From NCBI GenBank assembly GCA_934132915.1, contig CAKPAK010000050.1, positions 1-10,011 on the forward strand: a stretch of 10,011 nucleotides of DNA. The letters run 5' to 3'. The stretch comes from an uncultured Bacilli bacterium. GTDB lineage: Bacteria > Bacillota_I > Bacilli_A > RF39 > UBA660. The notes beneath the pieces were generated by a model. The model saw only the letters and a list, made by a program, of their open reading frames with translations, did not search any database and was not told where the DNA came from. The translations under genes were made by a program, and so were the position numbers. Below are positions 1 through 6,409 of the stretch, piece by piece (position 1 is the stretch's first letter; each line of letters opens with the position of its first letter).

Positions 1-110
1 AATCAATAAGTGTTATTGAAAATAACATTTCAAAAAATGAAAAAAATAAAGTTATAGCACCAGATATGATAATGGCTATAACAGAATATTTACATCAGAG
101 TGAAGATTAA
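1..110 (+). CDS. C-terminal end of an unidentified gene (partial)
   Basis: The frame beginning at base 3 is open from the window edge to a TAA at 108-110 and encodes about 35 residues, ending in ITEYLHQSED. It is rich in Asn, Lys and Glu, with a probable terminal helix, and shows no motif that identifies a family. The next gene (Nudix) starts at ATG 112, directly after this stop, so the two are probably co-transcribed and translationally coupled. The start and most of the protein lie outside the window, so no function is proposed. Confidence 0.5.
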   Translation, partial: SISVIENNISKNEKNKVIAPDMIMAITEYLHQSED

Positions 111-111
111 A

Positions 112-648
112 ATGAAGTTTGAAAAAAAATATATAATACAGATAATTTAAGTATTAATGATATTGATGAAAAAACAACACGTGCAAGAGCCATTATTATT
201 AATTCAAATAGAGAAGTATTGATGTGTTATTCGAATGGTCGTAATCATTATGAGTTTCCGGGAGATCATTTGGAATTTTGTGAAAATTTAATTGAGGGTT
301 TGAAACGGGAATTGTTGGAAGAAACGGGAATAGAAATAGAAGAAGAAAATGCTATACCTTTTTATTCTATAAAGCATTATTGTAAAAATTATCATGACAC
401 TAGTAAAAATAGATTAGTTGAAATATATTATTTTTTGGTTTATACAGATTTGGTCTATGATGTATCAAAAATAAAACTAGATGAGAACGAAACAGATGAA
501 AATTATGAATGTAAGGTATATTGGTATTGAAAAATTAAATAGTATATTGTTTGAGAATAAACAAACTACTAGAGAAACTAATAGTTCATTGGATGATACA
601 ATTTTAGTATACGAAGCGTTTTTATCTAGAATTAATTATAGGAGATAA
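112..648 (+). pseudogene. Nudix hydrolase, interrupted by two single-base frameshifts
   Basis: Nudix enzymes hydrolyse nucleoside diphosphates linked to another moiety, using Mg2+. The Nudix box is read at about 260-335: PGDHLEFCENL followed by KRELLEETGI. The REx2EExG core is intact, but the usual second Gly of PGGH is Asp and the Gly of EFGE is Cys. The longest uninterrupted piece is 219-530. Restoring one A in the A8 run at 122-129 joins it to a natural start at ATG 112 (MKFEKKIYNTDNL). Removing one G from the GG at 515-516 gives ECKYIGIEKLNSILFE and carries the frame to TAA 646-648. The corrected protein is about 178 residues, normal for the family. The final codons AGG AGA TAA contain the ribosome binding site of the next gene, whose ATG is at 650. 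Substrate unknown. Whether the shifts are biological or sequencing errors is unresolved. Confidence 0.75.
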
Positions 649-649
649 T

Positions 650-1821
650 ATGGAAGATTATGACGTTTTTGTTGAAATGCAAAATAAAAAAGATAAAAGA
701 GCTATAATTATTATAGAAGATGATGAAAATTTTATAATTCAAAATTTACTTGATTTATCTTTTGAAATAATTCCAATAAGGTTTAATTATGATTTATCTT
801 ACTTTTCTAATAGTTATCTTGATAAAACAAAAGAATTATTTACATATTATTACAATGAAAATAATAGTTATGTAAATGAATTACTAAGATTGAAAAAACA
901 CTTTATTCATTATCAAAGAAATCCTATTATTGCATATATACCTAGTGATAGTAAATATATTAAACTGAGAAACATGCTCAACGAGATAGGAATAAAGTGT
1001 ATTTCTGACAAAGAACAACTTATTAATATACTAAATATAAAATTGATTTTTATAGATAGTGATGATACATTAAAAAAACTGATGGAACAATTTCTAATAG
1101 GGTAAAGAAAGCAATTGAAAAAAATATAAAAGTTGGTAATAAAATTATTATTTGTACAGCCCGTCCACGTTATCAAACTCTTGAGGTAATGAAAGAAACT
1201 AGTTCTGATAGTATTATTGTATCATCTAATGGCTCAGAAATTTATGATAGTAATGATAACAAAATTATATTTAATTCTTTTGTTGATAATGACTCTGTGG
1301 TTAAAATGGTAAAATATGCATACTTAAAAGATATTAGATTAATATTAACTCTGGAGAATTATGATTATGTTACTAAAGAAATAAGAAATCCAAATCAAAA
1401 ATTATTAAGTAAGCATAATTATGTAGAAGAACTAACCGACTGTAATGTTAAGCAGTGTATGTTTATTAATAAAAAAAGGGAAGAAATTTATACAATTAAG
1501 AATATATTATCTAATGTTAATAAATTACATATAGTTGATGAAATTAATGAAAATAGCTTATATGAAGAAAAATGGTTCAGTGTTTCTAATTCAAATTGTT
1601 CTAAAGGAAATGCTTTAAGGATTGTATCAAAATATTTAAGTATCCCTATTGAGAACACAATTGCTATCGGAAATGATAAAAATGATATTTCTATGTTTGA
1701 AACTGCTGGATTAAGTGTTGCTGTTGCAAATGCTTCAGATGAAATAAAAAAACTAATCGATTATACTACTTTATCAAATGATGAAGATGGAGTTGCAGTT
1801 TTCCTTGAATCATTAATATAA
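650..1821 (+). pseudogene. Cof-type HAD phosphatase with an unknown N-terminal domain, one frameshift
   Basis: HAD-superfamily phosphatases use an Asp nucleophile to dephosphorylate small metabolites such as sugar phosphates and cofactors. Motif I is IDSDDTL (Asp about 136). Motif II is ICTARPRY, followed by the Cof-type SSNGSEIYD. The Lys motif is CSKGNALRIVSKYL, and the last acidic motif is IAIGNDKNDISMFE. An ending like ASDEIKKLIDYTTLSNDEDGV is typical of Cof proteins. The frame breaks in the A7 run at 1072-1078; one more A gives LKKTDGTISNR and joins 650-1105 to the remainder, about 390 residues in all. The first 130 residues precede the HAD domain and are not part of it: they read as alternating hydrophobic strands and helices (AIIIIEDDENF, NPIIAYIPSDSKYIKL) that I do not recognise. 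RBS AGGAG at 640-644 lies inside the end of the Nudix gene, so the two are one transcript. Confidence 0.75.
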
Positions 1822-1847
1822 AAATTAACATATTATGAATAATTAAT

Positions 1848-1880
1848 AATTAAGTAAAGATTCTTTATCATTAATTTTTT
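1848..1880 (+). terminator. Probable Rho-independent terminator after the Nudix-HAD operon
   Basis: An imperfect hairpin pairs AATTAA (1848-1853) with TTAATT (1871-1876), and inside it TAAAG (1855-1859) with CTTTA (1863-1867) around an ATT loop. A run of T follows to 1880. The stem is AT-only, so the call is moderate. The position, 27 bases after the HAD stop, fits. Confidence 0.5.
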
Positions 1881-2030
1881 ATGGTATCCTTTAAAAAAGT
1901 AAAAATACTAAAATAGTTTTAAATGATGATAAAAAAGAAAAATAAAGATAAGTATTTTAACCAAAAAGAAGAAAAGAAAATAGCTAAAATTGATAAATGT
2001 CAGCAATATTAGAGAAAAACACAATATATT
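1881..2030. other. Intergenic stretch with an orphan leader fragment
   Basis: The region between the HAD terminator and the inverted repeat before the ATPase has no convincing gene. A 29-codon frame from ATG 1923 lacks a ribosome binding site. It contains TAAGTATTTTAACCAAAAAG at 1949-1968, an exact 20-base match to the leader just before the metallopeptidase gene (6378-6397). Here the following AAGAA is not a good Shine-Dalgarno sequence and no gene follows at the right distance, so this may be the remnant of a lost gene's leader. Confidence 0.4.
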
Positions 2031-2073
2031 TTTACTTCGCAAACTCAAAAAAAATTGATTTTTGCGAAGTAAA
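2031..2073. promoter_or_regulatory. Perfect 13-bp inverted repeat upstream of the ATPase gene
   Basis: TTTACTTCGCAAA at 2031-2043 is exactly complementary to TTTGCGAAGTAAA at 2061-2073, with a 17-base loop. No T run follows on either strand, so it is not an ordinary terminator. It lies 30 bases before the start codon, and a weak -35-like TTGATT (2055-2060) falls in its loop, so a repressor operator or a 5' UTR hairpin are both possible. Confidence 0.6.
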
Positions 2074-2102
2074 GTCGTGTAAATTTATTTGAGGTGATAG
2101 AA

Positions 2103-3305
2103 TTGAAAACCATTAAAAGAAAATATTTACAAGATGTGATAGATGTCATAGGAACCCCAGATATAAAAGTTATTACAGGTGTTAAACGTAGTGGAAAATC
2201 AGAATTACTTCACATGTTTATTGATTATATTAATGAAAATGATACTAATTCAAATATTATTTATATTGATTATAATCTCGATAAATTTGATGAACTAAAA
2301 CAGTATAAAGAATTAATTAAATATGTCTCTGAAAACTACAATCAAGACAAAAATAATTTTATTTTGATTGATGAAGTTCAAATGTGCAATGATTTTGAAA
2401 AAGCGATAAACAATTTTCATGCCGAAAAAATATGACATATATATAACTGGCTCCAATGCTTTTCTTTTATCAAGTGACTTGGCTACTTTATTTACGGGAA
2501 TAACTTATAGTATAGAGGTATATCCATTTTCTTATCAAGAATTTTTAGAATATCACAATTTAGAAAATAACAGGGAAAGCTATGATAGATACGTTTTAGA
2601 AGGTGGTTTTTCTGGTTCTTATTTATATAAGGGTATGGATAAAAAATATAATTATATTAAAGATGTCTATAAAACAATGATAGTAAGGGATATTGTAGAG
2701 AAAAATAAAATACAAAATATTCCATTATTAAATAGTATTAGTGATTTTTTAATTGATAATATTTCTAGATTAACTTCTTATCGAAGTTTAACGGATTCTT
2801 TGAATGCAAATAAAGTAGATACGAATGATAAGACCATTGGAACATATATTAAATATTTATGTGAAGCTTTTGCTTTTTATCGAATTAGAAGATATGATAT
2901 AAAAGGAAAAAAATACCTAGCCACTCAAGATAAATATTATTTATCTGATCACGCTGTGAAATACGCTATTCAGGGAACAAAAAAATATGAATTATGGTAG
3001 TATGTATGAAAATATAGTAGCAATAGAATTATTAAGACGTGGTTATGAGGTGTATGTTGGAGTTTTACATGAAAAAGAAATAGATTTTGTTGCAATGAAA
3101 AGAAATGAAAAAATTATATATACAGGTTTCAGATAATATAGGAAATGATTTTGAAAATGATACTTTTAAAAGAGAAGTAACACCCTTATTACAAATTAAA
3201 GATGCCTATCCTAAAATGATAATTGCTAGGACAGGACACGATGATTATCAATACGAGGGTGTTCAAATTATTGATATTGCTAATTGGTTAATCAAAAAGA
3301 ATTAA
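2103..3305 (+). pseudogene. DUF4143-type AAA+ ATPase, interrupted by three single-base frameshifts
   Basis: This is a member of the AAA+ ATPases that carry a C-terminal DUF4143 domain, common in gut Firmicutes and of uncertain role. The likely start is TTG 2103, 6 bases after GAGGTG (2091-2096); the in-frame GTG at 2094 lies inside that ribosome binding site. Walker A is GVKRSGKS (residues 26-33) and Walker B is FILIDEVQ. A sensor-like TGSNAFLLSSDLATLFTG and VYPFSYQEFLEY follow, then a C-terminal nuclease-like segment KEIDFVA...YIQVSDNI. Three breaks split it: the A6 at 2425-2430 (one A too many gives HAEKYDIYITG), the A7 at 2979-2985 (one too many; removal gives [23 protein letters not shown]), and the A6 at 3108-3113 (one too many; removal gives EKLYIQV). 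Corrected length is about 400 residues, normal for the family. The remaining sequence is well conserved, which argues against long-standing decay. Confidence 0.85.
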
Positions 3306-3414
3306 ATATAAAGCACAAGAATATGCATAATATCTTTGACTTTACTTATTACATTTCAAATATTAATTAGTGAGGTTAATCAAGTATTAGAAAATTTTTT
3401 AGTAATTTATGGGA
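3306..3414. other. Intergenic region, nothing recognised
   Basis: The stretch between the ATPase stop and the promoter of the next unit holds no gene, no convincing terminator and no RNA that I can support. Confidence 0.4.
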
Positions 3415-3442
3415 TTGACATTTGAAAAATATCATGTATAAT
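3415..3442 (+). promoter_or_regulatory. Strong sigma-A-like promoter
   Basis: TTGACA (3415-3420) and TATAAT (3437-3442) both match consensus exactly, with a 16-base spacer. It is the best promoter in the window. Transcription should start near 3449, at the first base pairs of the structured leader RNA. Confidence 0.85.
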
Positions 3443-3448
3443 ATTTAA

Positions 3449-3549
3449 ACAAGTGAGGAGATATAAGCACTTGCGAGCTATCTCGGGTATTAACCTACAC
3501 GAACTTTAAAAGTACGGAGTCACTAGTTATGTGATTACTGTATTTTTTT
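3449..3549 (+). ncRNA. Structured leader or small RNA with a possible H-type pseudoknot
   Basis: The predicted transcript begins with two interleaved 6-bp helices. CAAGTG (3450-3455) pairs with CACTTG (3468-3473), and GAGATA (3458-3463) pairs with TATCTC (3479-3484), the arrangement of an H-type pseudoknot with loops of 2, 4 and 5 nt. A small hairpin GGGT/ACCT (3485-3496) and another ACTT/AAGT (3503-3513) follow, and the intrinsic terminator ends the RNA at about 3549. I match it to no riboswitch I know. It may be a cis attenuator for the 143-residue protein or a stand-alone RNA. The pairings are read by eye; no energies were calculated. Confidence 0.55.
3508..3549 (+). terminator. Intrinsic terminator inside the leader
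   Basis: TACGGAGTCAC (3513-3523) pairs with GTGATTACTGTA (3531-3542), leaving one bulged A and two G-U pairs, around the loop TAGTTAT. Seven T residues (3543-3549) follow, and AAAA upstream of the stem can extend the pairing into them. It lies 46 bases before the start codon of the next gene, so it should limit read-through into that gene. Confidence 0.8.
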
Positions 3550-3571
3550 CTGCTTTAAAACAGTAATTCAC
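3531..3571 (+). promoter_or_regulatory. Competing (antiterminator-like) hairpin
   Basis: The 3' arm of the terminator, GTGATTACTGT (3531-3541), is also complementary to ACAGTAATTCAC (3560-3571), with 11 pairs and one bulged T; the T run lies in the loop. This pairing and the terminator are mutually exclusive, as in attenuators and riboswitch expression platforms. It leaves the ribosome binding site at 3581-3588 free. Confidence 0.55.
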
Positions 3572-3595
3572 AAAAAAGAAAGGAAGTGAATATTA

Positions 3596-4027
3596 ATGGA
3601 AAGACAAGAAATTGGAAGATTTTATGCAACAACGTTTAATGGTATTACTTTTGAATTTATTGTGTTTGATAATAATACAATAGATTGTCCAGCATTAAAT
3701 TTAAGATCGTTTAGTAGGATAGATCTTAAACCAAGATTTGTTTTAAGTAAAAAAGGTTCATATTATACTTATATTATACCAACAGAAGGAAAAGATAAAA
3801 ACCAACAAGAATTAATCGGAAATTATGATATAGATAACAATTTGTTTGATTATTTGAAACAACATAGAATGATTATCTATAGTAATGATATGGCATATTT
3901 ATATGGATTTAATGATAAAAATGGTTATGATAGTGTTCCAAATCATTATGGTGTAGGCAGTCCATATAAATGGGCAAAGAAAAAAGGTCCTATATTAGTA
4001 AAACAAAAAAAAGGACAATTTAATTAA
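3596..4027 (+). CDS. Unknown 143-residue basic protein behind a structured leader RNA
   Basis: I do not recognise this family. The start is ATG 3596, 7 bases after AGGAAGTG (3581-3588). The N-terminal two thirds read as short beta strands (GRFYATTFNGITFEFIVFDNN, SYYTYIIPTEG, HRMIIYSNDMAYLYGF). The C-terminus is strongly basic (SPYKWAKKKGPILVKQKKGQFN), which would suit nucleic-acid binding. There is no signal peptide or membrane segment, so it should be cytoplasmic. It forms a monocistronic unit with its own consensus promoter, about 100 nt of structured RNA, an internal terminator and a downstream terminator. That order resembles type III toxin-antitoxin loci (RNA antitoxin, terminator, small basic RNase), but the tandem RNA repeats typical of those are not visible. 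A protein under leader attenuation control is equally possible. The reading frame is intact. Confidence 0.75.
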   Translation: MERQEIGRFYATTFNGITFEFIVFDNNTIDCPALNLRSFSRIDLKPRFVLSKKGSYYTYIIPTEGKDKNQQELIGNYDIDNNLFDYLKQHRMIIYSNDMAYLYGFNDKNGYDSVPNHYGVGSPYKWAKKKGPILVKQKKGQFN

Positions 4028-4031
4028 TATG

Positions 4032-4068
4032 AAGCATAATAACTTAATATAGAAGTATTATGCTTTTT
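4032..4068 (+). terminator. Rho-independent terminator
   Basis: AAGCATAATA (4032-4041) pairs perfectly with TATTATGCTT (4056-4065) around a 14-base loop, and the T run continues to 4068. It closes the unit of the 143-residue protein. Confidence 0.8.
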
Positions 4069-4087
4069 ATATTAAAAAACGAAAAAA

Positions 4088-4118
4088 TTATGATACAATG
4101 AAAAAGATAGGAAGTGAT
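4088..4118 (+). promoter_or_regulatory. Duplicated 31-bp promoter/RBS block, copy 1
   Basis: It contains an extended -10 element TGATACAAT (4091-4099) and the ribosome binding site AGGAAGTG (4109-4116) that serves ATG 4122. All 31 bases recur exactly at 4946-4976 before the next gene. No good -35 is visible, as is usual for extended -10 promoters. The short spacing means a very short 5' UTR. Confidence 0.65.
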
Positions 4119-4121
4119 TTG

Positions 4122-4928
4122 ATGATAAAAAGAATACAAGCTAATAATAAAATATTTAACAGCGAACCATTTCAAAAGGATAAATATAAGTTTTTTTTAA
4201 TATTGCAAAATCTAGAAAGTGAAACTTTAGAATTATACAGTGATGAAGAAAACTATATTTTATGTCGCGGAGAAAAAAATTATCCCACATGGATATGGAC
4301 AAAAGATAATTTTGATATTTCTTTGCTTTCAGAAATTGAAGAAGCAATTAATTTATACAGATTGAATATTAATACAAGATTTACTTGCAAGAGAGAATTA
4401 TATAATTTATTAAAACAGGATAATTTTAAAAGTTTAGGAGATTATTATTTTGAAATGGGATATTTAGTATGTAACTCTACAATTAAACCTAAAGTAACTG
4501 ATGGTAAGTGTGAATTAGCAAACGAAAATGATAAAGAAATATTAACAAAATTTATGTATGATGAATTTAGAGAAATTTCTGATGTAAAAGAACTTACAAT
4601 TAAGGAAGCCCAAGTTGAAGTAGAAAAAAAATTAAAAGATGGAAATTACTATATTTGGAAAAATAAAGATAATAAAATAGTATCCCAAGCATTTTATAGA
4701 GTTATAGGTGGAAATGCTAAAATAGCAGGAGTATATACTTTATCAGTTGAAAGAGGAAAAGCTTATGCTGCAAATTTAATATATGTTCTTACCAATAAAG
4801 TTTTAAATGAAGGAAATCACGTGTCATTATACACAGATTATAAATATATTCCATCAAATAAAGCCTATAAAAATGTAGGATATATAGATGAGGATGTATT
4901 AATAAATTTTTCCTGTACAAAGAAGTAA
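4122..4928 (+). CDS. GNAT-family N-acetyltransferase
   Basis: A predicted acetyl-CoA-dependent acetyltransferase of 268 residues. The C-terminal half carries the fold: YYIWKNKDNKIVSQAFYRV (beta strands before the CoA site), then motif A as GVYTLSVERGKAYAANLI with the RGKAYA pyrophosphate loop at about residues 211-216, and a motif-B-like YTDYKYIPSNKAYKNVGYI. The N-terminal 120 residues are a less recognisable domain, as in other two-part GNATs that resemble a degenerate GNAT plus an active one. I place the start at ATG 4122, 5 to 7 bases after AGGAAGTG. The upstream in-frame ATG 4098 lies inside the duplicated promoter block, and in the second copy of that block the same ATG leads straight to a stop. 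No terminator follows, so transcripts may run on into the nucleosidase-like gene. Substrate unknown. Confidence 0.8.
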   Translation: MIKRIQANNKIFNSEPFQKDKYKFFLILQNLESETLELYSDEENYILCRGEKNYPTWIWTKDNFDISLLSEIEEAINLYRLNINTRFTCKRELYNLLKQDNFKSLGDYYFEMGYLVCNSTIKPKVTDGKCELANENDKEILTKFMYDEFREISDVKELTIKEAQVEVEKKLKDGNYYIWKNKDNKIVSQAFYRVIGGNAKIAGVYTLSVERGKAYAANLIYVLTNKVLNEGNHVSLYTDYKYIPSNKAYKNVGYIDEDVLINFSCTKK

Positions 4929-4945
4929 GTGAAAAAATAAAAAAT

Positions 4946-4976
4946 TTATGATACAATGAAAAAGATAGGAAGTGAT
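4946..4976 (+). promoter_or_regulatory. Duplicated 31-bp promoter/RBS block, copy 2
   Basis: Exact second copy of 4088-4118, with the extended -10 TGATACAAT at 4949-4957 and AGGAAGTG at 4967-4974. It drives the gene starting at ATG 4982. Upstream GTGAAA (4929-4934), 17 bases before TACAAT, is a weak -35 candidate. The ATG inside this block opens a frame that stops after nine codons, so it is not a start. Confidence 0.65.
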
Positions 4977-4981
4977 AAATT

Positions 4982-5704
4982 ATGATAGGAATAAGCATTG
5001 CTGCACAAACAGAATGGGAAGCAGTACTAAATAAATTTAATATTAATATTAAAGATTGTAATCCCTTTCCCTTTGGAGAATATTTTAAAACGAACTTATA
5101 TGGAGAAGATGTAATCTTTTATAGATGTGGAGTAAGAAAAATGAATTGTTCTGCATCTACTCAATATATGATAGATCATTTTAATTTAGATAAAATAATA
5201 GTAGCGGGAACTTGTGCAGGTATAGATGATAAATATAAAAACTTAGATATATTTTTCCCTAATAAACTGGTTCAATATGATTGTACTGTTAAAGAAACAG
5301 AACCATTAATCAAAGATTCTTTTACTGTTTATATTGATATGAGTAATTATAATAATTTAAATATAGGAACATTAGGAACAGCAGATAAACCAGTTGTTAT
5401 GTGGAAAGATTATTTAGAATTAAAAGAAAACAATATAAAAATAGCAGATACAGAATCAGCAGCTATTGCTTATATTTGTAAAGCAAATAATGTTGAATGT
5501 GTAATTATAAAAGGAATTAGTGATTTCCCTACAAATGAAAATGAATCTACAAAAGAAGATTCACATGCAGGACAACTAAATGTGTTTTTAACAAATATTC
5601 CTATTATAATGAATAATATAATAGATAATTATTTAGAATTTGCTATTAAGAATCATTTTAACTATTTAGAGTATAAACCAGAAAAAGTATCTATTAGGAG
5701 ATAA
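4982..5704 (+). CDS. MTA/SAH nucleosidase-like protein (nucleoside phosphorylase superfamily)
   Basis: A predicted cytoplasmic enzyme of 240 residues that would cleave the N-glycosidic bond of a purine nucleoside such as methylthioadenosine or S-adenosylhomocysteine. Seen in the sequence: VAGTCAGID (residues 74-82), in the place of the family's ribose/phosphate-site glycine loop, ADTESAAIAYI (155-165) and KGISDFP (177-183). E158 and D181 are 23 residues apart, the same spacing as E174 and D197 of E. coli MTA/SAH nucleosidase, and should be the ribose-binding and catalytic acid residues. The rest is divergent, so the true substrate may differ. Start ATG 4982 is supported by AGGAAGTG six to eight bases upstream. 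The final codons AGG AGA TAA supply the ribosome binding site for the second GNAT, whose ATG is at 5708, so the two are an operon. Confidence 0.75.
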   Translation: MIGISIAAQTEWEAVLNKFNINIKDCNPFPFGEYFKTNLYGEDVIFYRCGVRKMNCSASTQYMIDHFNLDKIIVAGTCAGIDDKYKNLDIFFPNKLVQYDCTVKETEPLIKDSFTVYIDMSNYNNLNIGTLGTADKPVVMWKDYLELKENNIKIADTESAAIAYICKANNVECVIIKGISDFPTNENESTKEDSHAGQLNVFLTNIPIIMNNIIDNYLEFAIKNHFNYLEYKPEKVSIRR

Positions 5705-5707
5705 AAT

Positions 5708-6264
5708 ATGAATAATACAAAGACATTAGAAACGAATAGATTAATATTAAGAAAATTTAATGAGAATGATTATATAAAAATGTTTGATAATTGGGCAAAT
5801 GATGAAAAGGTAACAAAATATGTTTCATTTAATCCACATAAAAATTATAATGAAACAAAAAAAATTATTAATGAATGGATTAAGGAATATAGCAATGGAA
5901 GTTATAACTGGGTTGTAGAATTAAAAAATAACCACGAAATAATGGGAATATAAGTGTAATTGAATTAAGCAAGAAGCATAATAACTGTGAATTAGGATAT
6001 GTATTTGGATCAAAATTTTGGGGAAAAGGATATGCTACTGAAACATTAAAAATAGTAATAGAATATTTAATTAAAGAATGTAATTTTCATTTAGTAGAAG
6101 CAAAACATCATGCATCTAATCCAGCAAGTGGTCGAGTAATGGGAAAAGTAGGAATGAAAAAAGATGATATTTTAAGGGAGAGAAGAAAAAATAAATTAAT
6201 TGATGGATATGATGATTTAGTTATTTATTCAATTACAAATAAAGAAGTTTTATTCAAAAAATGA
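5708..6264 (+). pseudogene. RimJ/RimL-type GNAT acetyltransferase, one frameshift
   Basis: A GNAT of the Acetyltransf_3 type, related to the enzymes that acetylate ribosomal proteins or antibiotics. It opens with the family's LETNRLILRKFNENDYIKMF. The first part runs to a stop at 5951-5953. The rest is in the next frame: NISVIELSKKHNN, ELGYVFGSKFWGKGYATETLK (the acetyl-CoA loop is WGKGYATE), then EAKHHASNPASGRVMGKVGM. One extra G in the GGG at 5944-5946, or a T before it, restores HEIMGNISVIEL and a protein of about 185 residues, the usual family size. Its RBS AGGAG lies in the last codons of the nucleosidase-like gene. The stop codon TGA 6262-6264 is inside the terminator hairpin. Substrate unknown. 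Confidence 0.8.
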
Positions 6265-6275
6265 CTTCTTTTTTT
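6241..6275 (+). terminator. Rho-independent terminator overlapping the GNAT stop codon
   Basis: AAAGAAGT (6241-6248) pairs with ACTTCTTT (6264-6271), and the T run extends to 6275. The 5' arm encodes the last residues of the GNAT. Confidence 0.75.
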
Positions 6276-6289
6276 AATGTTTTTAAGAT

Positions 6290-6318
6290 TTGTCAAAGAA
6301 AAAATTTTATGTTATATT
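6290..6318 (+). promoter_or_regulatory. Sigma-A-like promoter of the metallopeptidase-tag operon
   Basis: TTGTCA (6290-6295) and TATATT (6313-6318) each match consensus at five of six positions, and the spacer is 17 bases. The resulting 5' UTR of about 85 nt contains TAAGTATTTTAACCAAAAAG (6378-6397), the 20-base sequence also found at 1949-1968, running into the RBS AAAGGAG (6394-6400). Confidence 0.7.
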
Positions 6319-6409
6319 ACTTTTTGAACAGAAAATACTTACCCATCAAATTCTTTTTATTAAGGAATGATTTTATTTAAGTATTTTAACCAAAAAGGAG
6401 AAATAAAAA

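Noticed and set aside
913..1176. Minus-strand open frame opposite the HAD gene.
   Set aside because: No ribosome binding site; low-complexity hydrophobic translation opposite a recognisable coding frame.
1923..2012. A 29-codon frame beginning MMIKKKNKDKYF.
   Set aside because: No Shine-Dalgarno sequence upstream, and it overlaps the shared leader fragment; very Lys-rich by base composition alone.
3105..3305. A separate 66-residue gene starting at ATG 3105.
   Set aside because: Its sequence is the C-terminal part of the DUF4143 ATPase, and it has no ribosome binding site of its own.
3503..3549. Resemblance of the leader's 3' end to a Cas9 tracrRNA tail (small A-rich hairpin followed by a terminator hairpin).
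   Set aside because: No Cas9, CRISPR repeat or anti-repeat is present; the likeness is limited to a generic hairpin plus terminator.
4156..4998. Two minus-strand frames at 4156-4347 and 4789-4998.
   Set aside because: They are antisense to an intact GNAT gene, with no start signals or recognisable content.
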